A DNA stretch of 64,000 nucleotides, taken from Neelides folsomi. Lineage: Eukaryota; Arthropoda; Collembola; Neelipleona; Neelidae. Of the stretch, positions 10,701-27,661 are shown piece after piece; the first letter of the stretch is position 1, and the number at the start of each line of letters is the position of its first letter. Location of the stretch: positions 124,001 through 188,000 of the forward strand of contig JAQGBZ010000036.1 in NCBI GenBank assembly GCA_034687125.1, read 5' to 3'. A program made the translations under genes and the position numbers. Under the pieces are notes generated by a model. It made no database searches. It saw only the letters and a list, made by a program, of their open reading frames with translations, and was not told the DNA's origin.

Positions 10701-13700
10701 GGGGGCTTCCATTTACCTTTAGTTGCATAGTTTATTAGAGCAGTCCAAATTGAATGATAAGAAGAGCAAATGACTTGAAGCGCATTTGCATTTTCTTGAG
10801 ATCGTGAAGAGGTAAAGTCAACAATTTTTTTTATATATCTTAGGAGGTGACCGTGTTCCGAGATGCGGGTTTGGTCGGTGGAGAAGCCCGAGGCCTCGGC
10901 CGAATTGGCCACATTCATCTTATGGCTGGACGACCAGCTGAAGGTGTCCGATGTTTCCAACAAATGGCTGCCCTTACAAAAGATTCACCACACCTGGAAA
11001 TTGAGGCTGCTGGAAAGGTATTTTCATTATCGTCAAACGCTGAATGATATAAATATAATATACATATAGTGTAATATGTATATGTATGTATATATTATAT
11101 GTATGTATATTATGATATGTACTGATATGCGTAGTTTGTAATTTAATGTAATAATGAATAATTCTTCAGATTGGCGAAGGGCAAAAACTTCTTGGTCAGC
11201 ATGACGAAGCTGCAAAATCTTTCCGACGACAATTATCACTTATTGACTCTCTCTTAGCCCGACCTTTAATACCTGGTAAATAATTATATAATTTGTAGTT
11301 TTCCTTTCCATAATTGAACAATTGTGAATTATGTTAATTATTAAATATTAGGGACGGAAGATGAAGAAAAGCGAAGGGTTGTGAGAGCTCAAGCACTTCG
11401 AGATCTTGGGAGTTGTTTGGCTGATGTTGGGCAGCAATCGGAAGCTGCTGAAGTCCTCAGAGCATCAGCAACACTTTATGGTTCTCTTGGGAAAAAGTCA
11501 GAGGAAGCGAAGGCTTTGGGAATCCTCGGTCGAACCCAAAAACTATCCGATCCCGAACTCGCTCTTGAAACTTTTCGTGCACGAACAGCCATCACGAGAC
11601 AATTGGCTGAAAGTGGAGATGACGAGTCAGAAATGGAAGATGCTCAAGCACGGGTTGAACTTGGAAAACAACTTTTAGCGACGAGTAGATGGGAAGAAGC
11701 AGCGACCGTTTTGGAAAATGGAATTTCAATTGCCCGCCGATTTGGAAGAGAAGAATTGGAAGCAGAGGGGGCTGCTGGACTTGTCGAAGCCCTCAGTGGA
11801 CTTGGACGAGAATCAGAAGCTGTTGGATGGGCCGAAATCGAACTTTCATTGGCCAAGGAAGATGGAAAGAAAAGAGATGCGCTTCTTCGTCTTGGTGGAG
11901 TCAGAGAAGCTTTAGGAGAATTTGACGAAGCTTTGGATTCTTTTCGGGCTGCTTTGGAACTTAATGCTCAAAATCCCTCTTCGCGTGCACCCGTTCTGGT
12001 TGCTATTGGTAACTAAAATTAATTTAATTAACATTAAGTTAGATAAAATTAATTTAATTAAAATTAATATAATGAAGCTAGATAATATTTATTAATCTAT
12101 TTGATATTTATTTTTAAGGTCGAGTTGAACATGGACGTGGTCGTTGGGGTGAGGCCAGTGGTTGGTTGTCCGAAGGCCTCAGTTTGCTTGAAGGGGCCGG
12201 TGGTCGTGAGGCCGAGGCTGAGGCTCGCCATTTTCTTGGTCTTTCTCTTTGGAGGGCTGGAGATTTGGAAGGAGCTGAAAGCCAACTGAGAGCAGCTGCT
12301 GACCTTTTGGATGCTGCAAGAGCTGCTGGTGGAGAAGAAGTTGCACTTAAACTATTTGAACGTCAAGCTGCTTCTTTTGAAGCTCTGCAACACGTTTTGG
12401 TTGCATCTGGACAAAGTGAGTCAGCTCTTGTCGTTGCTGAACGAAGTCGAAGAAGTGCAAGACGAGGAGGCCCAGCAGCTTCCCCATCTTTAACTCATCT
12501 CTTAAGATCTGTTGACCGAGCGGGCTGTGCCGTACTTTATTTTTCAATATCCGGCCCAGCTCTTTTCGCATGGCTCATTCTTCCCGATAAAGGTCAATTG
12601 AATCAATTGAATTCATCAATTGAATATGAATATTAATTATTAAAAATTAATTAAATTAATAATTTTAAATTAGGTGTCGTCGGATTTTCCGAAGAACGAG
12701 CAGAGGACGAAAGTATGGCTGAAGCTATTGAACGAGAAACAGCAGGAGGGCGAGAAGCTTTGGACGGAGCAGCAGCCGAAGAAGATCTTTGGACTCAACA
12801 TGTCGAAGAACTTGGAGAAAGACTCAATGGGGATTGTGATCGTGGGGGTTTTTTGAGGATGGTGAGCCGAAACAGCCGATTGACCTCGTCGTCATATTCC
12901 CTTTCTTCACTCTTCTCTGTTGCGTCGGGCGGAAGTGTCAAAAGTGGTCGAGGAGGGAGGAGAAGACTTGAAGGTTGGGAAGGACCATCGGCCCTTCGAT
13001 CTCTTTACAAAACTCTTGTTGGGCCATTTGAGGATCAGTTGGAAGTGACGGAAGCTGCTCTCATTTCCCATTTGGCAGTCGTAGGACCTCGACCGCTCCT
13101 TCTTGTCCCTTGGCATCTTCTTCGACCACATTCGGATGGTCCTTCATATCTCCTTGGTGGAAGATTTAGAATTCACGTGGCTCCGGCTCTTGCCGCTCTC
13201 ACCGTTTCTCCACCACCTCAAAGGCCATCTTTATTACTCGTTGCAAATCCGGCTGTTCCCCCAGGTTTGGCTACTTCATGGGGATGGGGAAGACTTCCAA
13301 GAGCCCAGGCTGAGGCTGAAGATCTTGTAACAAGACTTGGGGACAAGGTATAAAAATATTAATTATATATTTAAAAATATATTTAATTACATTTTAACGT
13401 TATATTTTTAATTTAATTGATACAATTAGCTAGTAATATTTATTATATATTTATTTTATTTGTTATTGATAGGGTGAAGCTATATTATTAAGCGGTAGCA
13501 ACGCAAGTAAAGAATCTTTCGCAACAGCGGCTTCATCTGCCAGTGCAATTCAAATCGGTTGTCATGTCAGTTGGGGTCTTGGAGGGCTTGTTTTAGCTGG
13601 TGGTCCTGAAGCGTCTCTTTCAGATGTTTTGTTAACTGCTGGGGAAATTCTAAGTCTTCGACTTTCTGCTCGTCTTGTGGTTTTAACACTTCCTGGTGCC

Positions 13701-15321
13701 AAAGTTGGGGAAAGAGCAAGTCCAGAAAGTATCCTTGCAATTTCTAATGCCTTCATTGCTGCCGGTAAACAATTCAAATATACAATATAACATAATTACA
13801 GATAATTAATTTGACTTTGCAATATTTAATTATTTAATTAAAAAGTATTTATGATGAATGATAATTCAGCTTGGGATGTTTATAAAATTTTAAAGGTGCG
13901 AGAAGTGTGTTGGTGTGCCAATGGAGAGTTCCTGATGGAGCTTCAGCTTTGTTCCTTCAAAGACTTTGGGCTTCTTTACTTGCTGGTGGAAGGGCGAGCG
14001 AAGCTGTGGGTGAAGCCACTGACGCACTTCGAGAATCTCAGTCATTTAGCCATCCAGCCAATTGGGCCGGTTATGTTCTCATTGGAGCCGATTCATTTGT
14101 TGTTCCATCTCCTCCACTTGATGGATTTAAAGATCTTGTCTTGAGCCCTGACTCCCGAGACGCCCTACGGGTTTGCCTTCATCTGGTTGAAAAAAGTCTT
14201 CAGAGGATGAGAGCTGGATTGAAGAATGCAATGTACACAACAGAACAAAGCATTGAAAAGAAAGTTGGTGGAGCTCCGTGGCGGCCGCTCCTTGCTTCTG
14301 TTGGATTTAGATTTGAACAAAGTCCCAATTTACCTCCAGCTGTATTTTTCCCTCAAGTTGATCCTGCTGCAAGATTGGCAAGACTTTCTGCAGCACTCCA
14401 AGCAATTTTAGGTGAATGTTTTAAATTTTAATTAATTGATGCTTTTTTATAAAATGTTGTTATTAGTCAATAATTAAACTTTAATATCTATTGACTTTTA
14501 ATAGCTATTTTGTTTCTTTTAATTTTTAATTGTTTTTCAGGTTTGTCAGTCGAGACTTTAGAACCACTTTTACATCTTTTGGAAGTTCCAAGAGCAGGGC
14601 CATCAATAATCCAAATCTTAAGGGAATGTGTGAGACAGTCTTTGGGTCATGGAGAAGATCCATTTTCTATTGGTCATCTCAATACTTCATCTCTTACAAT
14701 TCAATTACTTCGTTCTTTAGGTAAATTTCAAAAGTTATTATATAATTATGGTTTAAAATTATTTTTTATCAAGTATTTAATTATTTAGTTTTGTTAAGGA
14801 ATTTATAAATTCCCATTGATTAAACTCAATTTCATATAATTAATTTAATGTAAATTTTATTAGGAGCGGAAGTTGACAGAGGGAGATGCATCGGAACAGA
14901 AGCTGCAACACGAGCTTGTCAATTGGCACTTCGTGCTTCTCTTTCACTCTTTTTATCCTCAGAATTTGAAGAGTTCCTAGGAGGAGATGGAGCTTTCAAA
15001 AGCTTTGTTAGAAGCCGAGGAGAACCCGATGGGGAAAAAGATGAATCGTCTTCGTCCTCTGATTGGGAACCAATTGGAACCGTTCGGAGAAGAGAAGCCC
15101 CAGATCCACCAAAACAACTTAATTACATTCCTGCTCAAATTGAGTCTGAGGATCGGAGGAGCCAAGTGGACTTGACATCGGCCACAGCAGCTCTTTCTTT
15201 AAGGTCGCCAGATCGTCGAGATGACGGAGATGGACGAAGTTTGACCGAGTCACAATATGGATCTTATTCACCTGCTACAGCTCCTCCGCTCCACAACATT
15301 CACAAGTCTTCTCAATGCTAA
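4742..15321 (+). CDS. TTC28: TTC28, TPR-repeat and CHAT-domain scaffold protein
   Basis: Sixteen exons join in phase to about 1,903 residues: 4742-4966, 5021-5168, 6756-6825, 6879-7276, 7937-8604, 9405-9916, 10016-10175, 10844-11017, 11170-11275, 11352-12008, 12119-12592, 12674-13347, 13473-13764, 13896-14411, 14541-14720, 14864-15321. An N-terminal three-TPR module (LYSHALALDPDNPVVLSNRS) precedes GQELVSGG and then a long run of Gly-rich TPRs (ARAHGNLGKAYFAQGN, HVYSGIGDFANALASH), as in animal TTC28. A CHAT domain follows (HVSWGLGGLVLAGG, SVLVCQWRVPDGAS, SHPANWAGYVLIG), then a conserved region with ALRVCLHLVEKSLQRMRAG and a Ser-rich tail. Human TTC28 is about 2,480 residues and is linked to mitosis and cytokinesis. 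The CHAT domain keeps the His, but the usual catalytic Cys position is not Cys (VVLTLPGAK), as in human. Introns 2 (1.6 kb), 4, 5 and 7 are long; the others are about 50-150 bp. Confidence 0.95.
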
Positions 15322-15377
15322 AATCACTCAATTAACCTTATTATCAAACTATTCACAATTGTATTCGAAAAACGATA

Positions 15378-15383
15378 AATAAA
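15378..15383 (+). terminator. AATAAA polyadenylation signal of TTC28
   Basis: A canonical hexamer 57 bp after the TTC28 stop. The convergent HP1 gene ends at 15597, so the two 3' UTRs share about 275 bp. Confidence 0.6.
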
Positions 15384-15596
15384 TTTTTTAACTTTTATTA
15401 TTATTTTTCAATTCATGTAGTCAATTTATTTATTTTTGATAAAACAGACGAAATTTAAAATATTTTAAAAACATGTTTCAACCAATGGGCTTTTACATTA
15501 ATACCACATGATAATTTTAAAGATATTTTTTTAATTGAATCTCTTTTTGTAAAATAATGTGCTTATAAATTATAACGGTCCATTTGAAAATCTTCG

Positions 15597-16759
<1,163 letters not shown>

Positions 16760-16868
16760 TCATCATTTAGCGCCCCTTTTCCCGCTTTTTATCATTTTCT
16801 CTCATGACTTCATAACTTATTGTCAGATTGCAAGCAAAACTTTTCCAAATTAATTTTTATACTTTTGG

Positions 16869-16954
16869 AGTAATTTAATTGTGTATGAAGTAATTCAATT
16901 ATGTAATGAAATAATTTAATTATGTATATGTGCAATAATTCAATTGTGTAAAAT
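16869..16954 (+). repeat. Short degenerate tandem repeat, about 20-bp unit, four copies
   Basis: Four imperfect head-to-tail copies of a unit like AATAATTYAATTRTGTA lie between the HP1 start and the G-alpha-i gene. It reads as a small AT-rich minisatellite with no coding content. The rest of the 16715-17208 spacer shows nothing else recognisable. Confidence 0.6.
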
Positions 16955-17208
16955 ATGCAACAACTTGTTTTTAATTGATCATATTATGTCAATAATGCAT
17001 CCTTGGTTTATATAAATAAAAGCCACATATCAAAAATGATTATATTTGAAATAATTGGCATTCCCTTTGGCTTCATGGTGGTAAATATATAAAATTTAAT
17101 AAAAAAGATTCACATTGTGAGAATTGTGAAATAAAAGTAATATTAAGATATTTTTTAATATATAACATATAAATATATGTTGTGTTTATAGAGAGATGGA
17201 CGAGAGAG

Positions 17209-18707
<1,499 letters not shown>

Positions 18708-19181
18708 GGAACAACGCCCGCTCTCAGTCAATCAACCTAAACCCTGCCCGTTTGCGCCAAAATCAAATTCCCCCAAGGCCGGATGTCTTTCTCTCACGTG
18801 CTTCTCCTCTCCACGTCCCACAACCACACACTTCTGCTTTTTGACCTATTTGAGGCCTGTGGTCAATCACCATTTTATTTTCATTATATATAGTGTAAGA
18901 ACCAATTGTGACTCAATAATAAATAAGTCCATATATAATTAATTATGATATTCTAAACATAATTTAATAAAGTAATTTAATTGAGATGTGGATTTCAATT
19001 TTAATATTTATGGATTCCAGGAATGGTTAAATAAAATGAATGGAATGAAAACAGGAACACTTGGTTTAATTCATTTTTATATAGAGATATATAAGTATCA
19101 TCTGTTTCTAACATTATCTTGAAGAATAAAAATGTCTGAGGGGTGTCACTTGTAATTTTGGCTAGAGACTAAAGCTTAAAG

Positions 19182-20249
19182 CTAAGCGTCGAGATAGTAC
19201 TTGAAGAACTCGTAGACGGACCAACAAATGGCTGTTGAAGGCATTTGGTACAGGACCCGAGCGGAGAGTCCTTGGAAGAAGCCGGCGGGACCACCGACGG
19301 TGAGGATGGTCCTCAGGGCTTGCCGAATCCCAACAACCCGGGCAGCCCCCGTCGCCGACAACGCTCGGCCCTCCTGAGTGTTGAGAAGGGTCTTGCAGAC
19401 GTCGAGCGGGGTTGTGACAGCGGCCGCCACGGCCCCCGCCAAGGCACCGCTCACCATGTGAGCAGGGGGATTGTAACGACCTCCAGGGTTGCTCACCCCC
19501 GCGGCCGCCTCGTACACCACAAAGTGGATTGCTTGAAACGGGCCGTTCATAGCCAGTTGGGTCGTGTAGGAGCGGAAAAAGGCCCGGGAACCTTCGCTCA
19601 CCCACACCCTTTTGATACATTGAATGACGGAGGTGTAGGGTGACCCGAACATCTGCATACGCTGCTTCACAACTAAACAAAATAATATTAACCAAAACCA
19701 GGGTTCGGATTTTAACTCACCTTCAGCGGGAGTCATGACTCCGTCGTGAAACACCGTCGCCACACAACCAGCAGCACCTGTAATTTACACAGGTCAACCT
19801 CACATGTCAGGTCTATTCAACATTGTTCACTAAAGGTCAACTGACCATGAGCTAAGGGAGCTTGATTTGCAGGGAGTTTTTGGAGGAGTCTTTCCTTCGT
19901 CGCTTCATAGGCGGCAAAGTAAAGGGCGTGAGCGGGACCAGCCCCGACCACGACGGCACTCATCCCCCGAACAGGGCGAAAAATCCCTTCGGCTTCCACC
20001 ATCCGTCGTAGGCCGTCGCGAACTCCTCTGACCTCTCCCCCGGGAGCGGGACTTAAACTCTGCATCCTCGTCTGGAAAAAGAGAAAATGTTGAGAACCAC
20101 GTGAGGAAATTTTAATTTTATTTTGAGGAAACCTTGACTGAGTCGAGGGGATACATGACACAGTGTTCCATGATGCCGGCCGCAGCTCCGGCCATCATGT
20201 GGACCCGGACAGAGCCGCTCTCGAGCCGCTCGTAGTCGTCGAAGGCCAT
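19182..20249 (-). CDS. SLC25A37: Mitoferrin, mitochondrial iron carrier (SLC25A28/37)
   Basis: Four exons, 20249-20133, 20071-19846, 19777-19721 and 19672-19182, join in phase to 296 residues, the usual size for the SLC25 family. Three tandem carrier repeats are present with signatures [25 protein letters not shown] and [15 protein letters not shown]. Mitoferrin-specific text includes [39 protein letters not shown] and [20 protein letters not shown]. Known role: import of iron across the inner mitochondrial membrane for heme and iron-sulfur cluster synthesis. The N-terminal extension is short ([13 protein letters not shown]). The third exon is only 57 nt. It follows G-alpha-i on the same strand, with about 470 bp between. 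Confidence 0.93.
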
Positions 20250-21995
20250 GAGAGGACTGATTCACCTCTTCGCGCCGAGATCCTTCAAGGACGGCGAAAA
20301 TTAGTCGATGGTTGCTCGATTGTGAAATTTAACAACTCGCGCAAGTCAAATATCCCTTTTAACTATAATTAAATATATTTATAGTATTTAGCAGTGATCA
20401 AATAGTCTTTAATTGGATAAGATTTTATAGAGACAAATTAATAGAAACCACGTTGGCAAATTAATCACTTTGTAATAAAGTGTTAAACGGGCAACCCAAC
20501 ATTCTGATCTCCAATGTATTAAATAAACTCTTGTTCACTAATTTGTACTTTTATATTGGATATTAATATTAAATATATATATTAATATTTGTTATATGTT
20601 CATGGTCAAGATACTTTTTTTAGTTTTTCATTTATCCACATGGGTTTTTATATTGTATAAATTATACAGGTAAATGATGGTTTAAAAGAGCTTATCAATT
20701 GACTTGCGCGAGTTGTAAGCCGAGAGATCTATTAAATTATTTTAAATAGATTAAGCCCAGATTATCTCTCTGTATAAAGCGGATGTATCGCTTTACATTT
20801 ACAAGTCTATCAAAATGTCAGGCCTTTCCGAGCTACAATAAAGACATGGGATTATTTTACCTTTAATTACTCAAGGTTTTAAAAAACTTTGTTCCTACGA
20901 CCTAAAAGATTACTTTAACAATATATGAGAATTAGAAATATAATTGTTAAAAAAATTAAAATTGGTGGCTAGTCGTTAAATTGAACTAACTTTTACATTT
21001 ACATGTTAAACAATGGTTCCGAGAATCCCATTAAATATGTAATATAGGCTCACCCAAATTCTAATGTTATTGACTTGGATGTAAGTTGAAAGTTTAAAAA
21101 GAAGTTAAACTTATTTTTATCGATTTTATTCAACTTAAGAGTTAAATTTCAAGGAACTCGGAAAAAATTGCTTCGTTGGCATTTTAGCCTATTCAATATT
21201 CAATATATACTTAAATATATAAAATTCATAAATGAAGTGACAAGTAATGAGACGTGTGAGTAATTTCAGGCACTCGAATCCTTATCTTGTTCCCTTTTGT
21301 AAACAAAATCACAATAAATGCATATATGTACATGACATGAATGACAATCAATGAATAAAATGAGATTCTATTACTCGAGTTACCTATTTAATAAAATATT
21401 CTCAATAATTTTAAATATAAATCAACGCCTTGAATGAATAGTAATTGAATAATAAAATTCATATCTCATAAATTCTTTAATGAAGGAACTGGAATTAAAA
21501 ATGAGTAAAAGTTGAACCTGGGCCTCATTTCTAAATACATACATATATATGATATATGGTATATAATATAAGTATCCGGATTCAGTAATTCCTGATGATG
21601 ACAAAAGGCTTTTTTGTCAAAAGCCATGATTGGAAGCCTGAAGGAAATGTGTGGATTCAAAAAATAAAATCCATGACACTTTAATTATTTTCTTTAGTTA
21701 TCATGATTTCAGTGGTAAAATGTTTATTCATGTGATATATAACTATGGTATATTTGGTAGATGGCCAAGGGAGGAATTGCGAATTGCTTCAATTGTTTTT
21801 GCAAATCATATCTAATAGTGGAAATAAAGGAACGATGTTCGTTTTGGTTTTTTGGTGAAAATTGAAGTTGAGTTGTTTGGTTGGCGCCGCCTGTCGGCCC
21901 TGCAATGACGAACAGTTGTGAAAATCCTTGCAACTTGGAAGTAATTTGGCCCTTCTTCGGCTTCTTCGCCTTCCTCGGCGTCATCACCCAAACAA
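20250..21995. other. AT-rich intergenic spacer, mitoferrin / TCERG1
   Basis: About 1.7 kb between two divergent genes. I see no coding exon, RNA gene or obvious repeat. The last 130 bp before 21996 are richer in GC and probably hold the TCERG1 promoter and 5' UTR. Confidence 0.4.
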
Positions 21996-24900
21996 ATGAG
22001 CTGGCGAGACAATCGTGGTCGAGGAGGGCACTTCGAGGGAGTGTCCTTCGGGCAACGCGGACTCCCAAGGTTCAGACAACCCCGACCGCCCCATTTCAAT
22101 ATTCCTCGCGGAGGGCAAAGGCCAAATTTCTCTCCAAGACACCGGTTCAACCGGCCACCGGGAGAATCCGTTTGGGAATCCCCACCAGACTTCCATCGTT
22201 CTCAGTCCCAGGACGAAGAACAAGTCTGGATCGAGGCTGAGGCCCCAGATGGCAAAGTATACTTTTATCACTCTGTGTCAAGAGAGACAACTTGGGAACC
22301 CCCAATTGGACCCAATGTCATAATAGTTCCTCTCAATAGCGAGGTGAATCAATTTTAAATTATTCCTTAAATCCACCTCACTTTTAACAACATTTATTTA
22401 CCCTTAATTTTAAATGTTAAGGTAAAAGACGGCTAAAATTAAATTTAATTAAAACTAACAACTGTCATTTTATTTTTTCTAGCAGAATAATCGACGTGGA
22501 GATTCCGAACATCAGCAAAATCAACAACAACCGTCCCAACAGCAATCTCCCCAAGGGCCTTCACAGTCTCAACAACAACAACCTTTCTTTCACGGCCCTC
22601 CACCGAACATCCAAGGAGGGCCTCCGAGACATCTCGGACCTCCCGGTCCCGGAGGGATGGGACTTGGGCCTCCCCCAGGGGGAATGCTCGGCCCCCAAGG
22701 CCCACCTCCTTTTGAAGAACCCCGAGATGGGAAGTTTCCTCCGGGACCGATGATGTTCCCCCCGCCTCTCATGGGCCAGCAAAATCCCGGAGCCCCGCCG
22801 GGTTCGAAGCCATTTGGGGAAAATGAAAAGATGGGGATGGGATTCCCAGGGTTCGGAGTTCCCCCACCCGGGATTCCTCCCTTCATACCCCCATGGGGAA
22901 TGGGCAACGTTCCTACTGGCGTCCCCCCCCCTACCTTGCAAGGACCTAAAGGCGATTGGACTGAGCACGTGTCTCCAGATGGAAAAACTTTTTATTTCAA
23001 TACCAAGACTAATCAGTCGTCGTGGGAACGACCCCAAGAGTTCCCCCATGCACCAGGAATTGAGCCAGAAAGGACCAAGGAAAAATTCTCACCGATGAAG
23101 AAATCGGATGGGAAGAAGGAAGAAAAAGGTGAAAAGTGTCGACCGATTTCTTCCACACCGGTGCCCGGAACTCCTTGGTGTGTTGTTTGGACTGGAGACA
23201 AAAGAGCGTTTTTCTACAACCCTTCAAATAAAAGTTCGGTGTGGGATCGTCCAAGAGAACTCATTGGCAGAGTTGATGTGGACGAGCTGTTGGTCAAATG
23301 CCCTTCGGAAGACACGGGAGTGAAAAAGGCAGAAGCAACGTCCACGACCAGTCCGGTTCCAGAATCCGATGTGGAAAAACCTCAACTGCCTGTTCAAAAT
23401 ACTCCGACACCCGAAGCTGACTTGGATTCACCGGAACCAATTACTGTTCCTATCACCAACATTAGCGAAGTAAGACCGATTAAAAGATTTCATTAACTAA
23501 CTAACTAACTTCACTAGCTCGTAACTCTTGAATAATTACAATAAGAACAATATTAAAACAAAGGTTTATTTAAATAAATCTTAAAATTTAATTAAACCAA
23601 GTTACTATAATATAAATAATGTAAAATTTTTATATTATATGATTTGTTAAAGTGTGTAAATTGATTTTTAATTGTGGTGATTTTGAAGGAACCCGCAGAA
23701 AAGCGACCAAAAGTTGAATCAGAAGATCGAAGACGAGAGGTCAACGCTTTGGAAGCAGAAGTTAAAGCAGCCAAAGAGCGTGCCGTGGTTCCTCTTGAAA
23801 CCCGTCTTGCTCAATTCCGCGACATGTTGGAGGAAAAAGCTGTGAGTGCTTTCAGCACGTGGGAAAAAGAGCTTCATAAAATCGTCTTCGACCCGCGTTA
23901 TCTTCTTCTTACATCTAAAGAGCGAAAGGCCGCCTTTGACAGTTACGTCAAAGAAAGAGCAGAAGAAGAACGACGAGAAAAGAAAAATCGAGCTCGAGCC
24001 ACCAAGGACACTTTCTTTCGATTCCTCAAAGAAATTGTCGTGTCGCCGAAGATGTCCTTTGGAGAACTTCAGTCTAAATGGGGAAAGGACGAGAGATTGA
24101 GAGCCGTTGAAAAGTCAAGGGATCGAGAAGCCTTTTTTGCTGAATTTATGGCCGACTTCAGAAGGAAGGATAAGAAGACGAAAGAGTCAAGAATGGAACG
24201 AGTATTTAAATTTTCACTATAACTATTTTAAAAAAATTATATAAAATTGTTTTTTTTATTAATTATTACTATTATTATATTAATTATAAAAGATTATTTG
24301 TGTACAATTTCCAATTTTATTATTTATTTTAGGAGCGAGAGAATTTCCTTGTAATGTTGAAAGAAAAAGTGGAGGACTATCACATTAAATGGGCTGAGAT
24401 GAAGGGTAGATTGGAAGGTGAGAGTCGCGGTTCAGCCTTGGACCTCGATGAGCGAGAAGAATTGTTTAAACTTTTCCAAAAGACCTTCAAGGCGGACACC
24501 AAGGCCCGAGAAAAGCGGAAAAAGCGGAAACGGAGGAAAAGAGACAAAGGGGCCGAAGAGGACGAAGAAGGAGCCTTGTCGACAGAGTCGGATGACGAGG
24601 AACGTCAACGTAAAGAACGAGCCGAGTTTAGTTTGCGTGAACGTGAGAAAGTTGTCCAACGAACTTTGGCCGGCCATTTGAGAGAACGAGACAAAGAGAG
24701 GGAAACTCATCGTCATGAAGAAGCTGTTGTGGAATTCCAGGCTCTTCTTACTGACCTTGTTCGGGGAGCTCAGATGGAATGGAAAGAAGTAAAGAGACGA
24801 ATGAAAAAGGATCGTCGATACACCCTCGTTTCTCTCCTACCTAAAGATGAGATGGAGGATCTCTTCCACGCCCATACGGATGGACTCACAAGAAAAAAGC

Positions 24901-25452
24901 GTATTAGATTTAGAGAACTTTTAAAGGAATCTGGGGTGGATTTCTCTACTAATTGGTCAGACATCAGGAGGAGAATTCGCGACGATCCGCGATATATTAA
25001 ATATACAGAATCTTCGGATAGGGCAAGTGACAATTTTATTTTTGCTTATTAAATTTTATTTAAACGAATTAAAGATAGTATTGATAGATAGTAAACTTGT
25101 ATTTATAATTTTCTATGATCAAAGACGTAACTGAGATTTGTTATTTCAGAAAGGAGAACGGGAGTTTGAGGCATATCTCAAGGAATTGGGCTCATCGATG
25201 AAGAGTGAATTTCGTGAGTTGCTGAAAGAGAGCAAAATGCTGACGTACAAGACGAAGGCTCAAGTCCGAGAGAACCCCTCGATGATGAAGGACCTCGAGA
25301 GCCTCCTTTCGAAAGACAAGAGGTATTTACAAATGTCTGACATGGTCGAAGATCGACGTCGACTCCTCGTTGAATTCCTCGATGAGTTGGAGAGGAAAGG
25401 GCCGCCCCCGCCGCCGACGGCCTCCGAGCCTACGCGACGTCTTAAGACTTAA
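21996..25452 (+). CDS. TCERG1: Transcription elongation regulator 1 (TCERG1/CA150)
   Basis: Five exons, 21996-22343, 22486-23469, 23689-24201, 24333-25022 and 25150-25452, join in phase to about 945 residues. The N-terminus is Arg/Gly/Pro-rich, then WW1 ([17 protein letters not shown] to TTWEPP). A Gln-rich and Pro/Gly/Met-rich low-complexity stretch leads to WW2 ([17 protein letters not shown] to SSWERP) and WW3 ([19 protein letters not shown] to VWDRP). Six FF domains follow. The first is [39 protein letters not shown] is the fifth and EFLDEL closes the sixth. A Lys/Arg-rich charged linker ([14 protein letters not shown]-like, residues about 665-680) sits between FF3 and FF4. Known role: nuclear coupling of splicing factors and phosphorylated RNA polymerase II CTD. 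The last intron uses a GC donor. An AATAAA lies 3 nt after the stop. Confidence 0.96.
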
Positions 25453-25454
25453 AA

Positions 25455-25460
25455 AATAAA
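25455..25460 (+). terminator. AATAAA signal immediately after the TCERG1 stop
   Basis: A canonical hexamer begins three bases after the stop codon at 25450-25452, again implying a very short 3' UTR. The remaining 600 bp to the synaptophysin stop are AT-rich and featureless. Confidence 0.5.
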
Positions 25461-26075
25461 TTTCCTTCATTTTTATCTCAAGAATTTTTAATTAAACAAA
25501 TGATTAATTAAAATTTAAAACCTCAATTGATCATGGAGTTCATTTCAAATATTAAATTTTTAATATTAGGGACTTAGTTTCAATTGGATGAAAGCCCCAG
25601 AACCTTCAATTCTTTACTGTTAAATATTTCATTGTTAAATTTTTATCTTGTAATTATACTGTCCAAATGTCATTTTATATATTTATTGTTTTTTATGCGT
25701 GTTTTGTATAGTATACATAAGTATATATGCTATTTGAATTGTTTCTGTTTTGCTGCTATTTCGCTTTAGGAATTGAGCTAAAGCCTATTATATATATATA
25801 TAACTTTATAAATGGACGTTTTTAATAAATTAATAAAAAATAAAATAAACTAATAAACGATTGCCGTTAATAACATTTTCCCCATGAATTAATGCTTTGC
25901 AGCTTAACGCATTCGTAATTCATGTTCATTCATTTTATTAACCTTTTATATTAATATATATGATTATTTAAGATTTAAGCTAAATTAAATGTACCAAGAA
26001 TAATTAAATATTTATCGTAATAAAAAGAGAAAACAAAATGAGAATCACATATAAACAAAAGAGATTGTTAATTAA

Positions 26076-27661
<1,586 letters not shown>

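Noticed and set aside
4742-15321. Bacterial-type CHAT/TPR defence protein
   Set aside because: Exon structure and domain order match animal TTC28 throughout, so no transfer or defence system is indicated.
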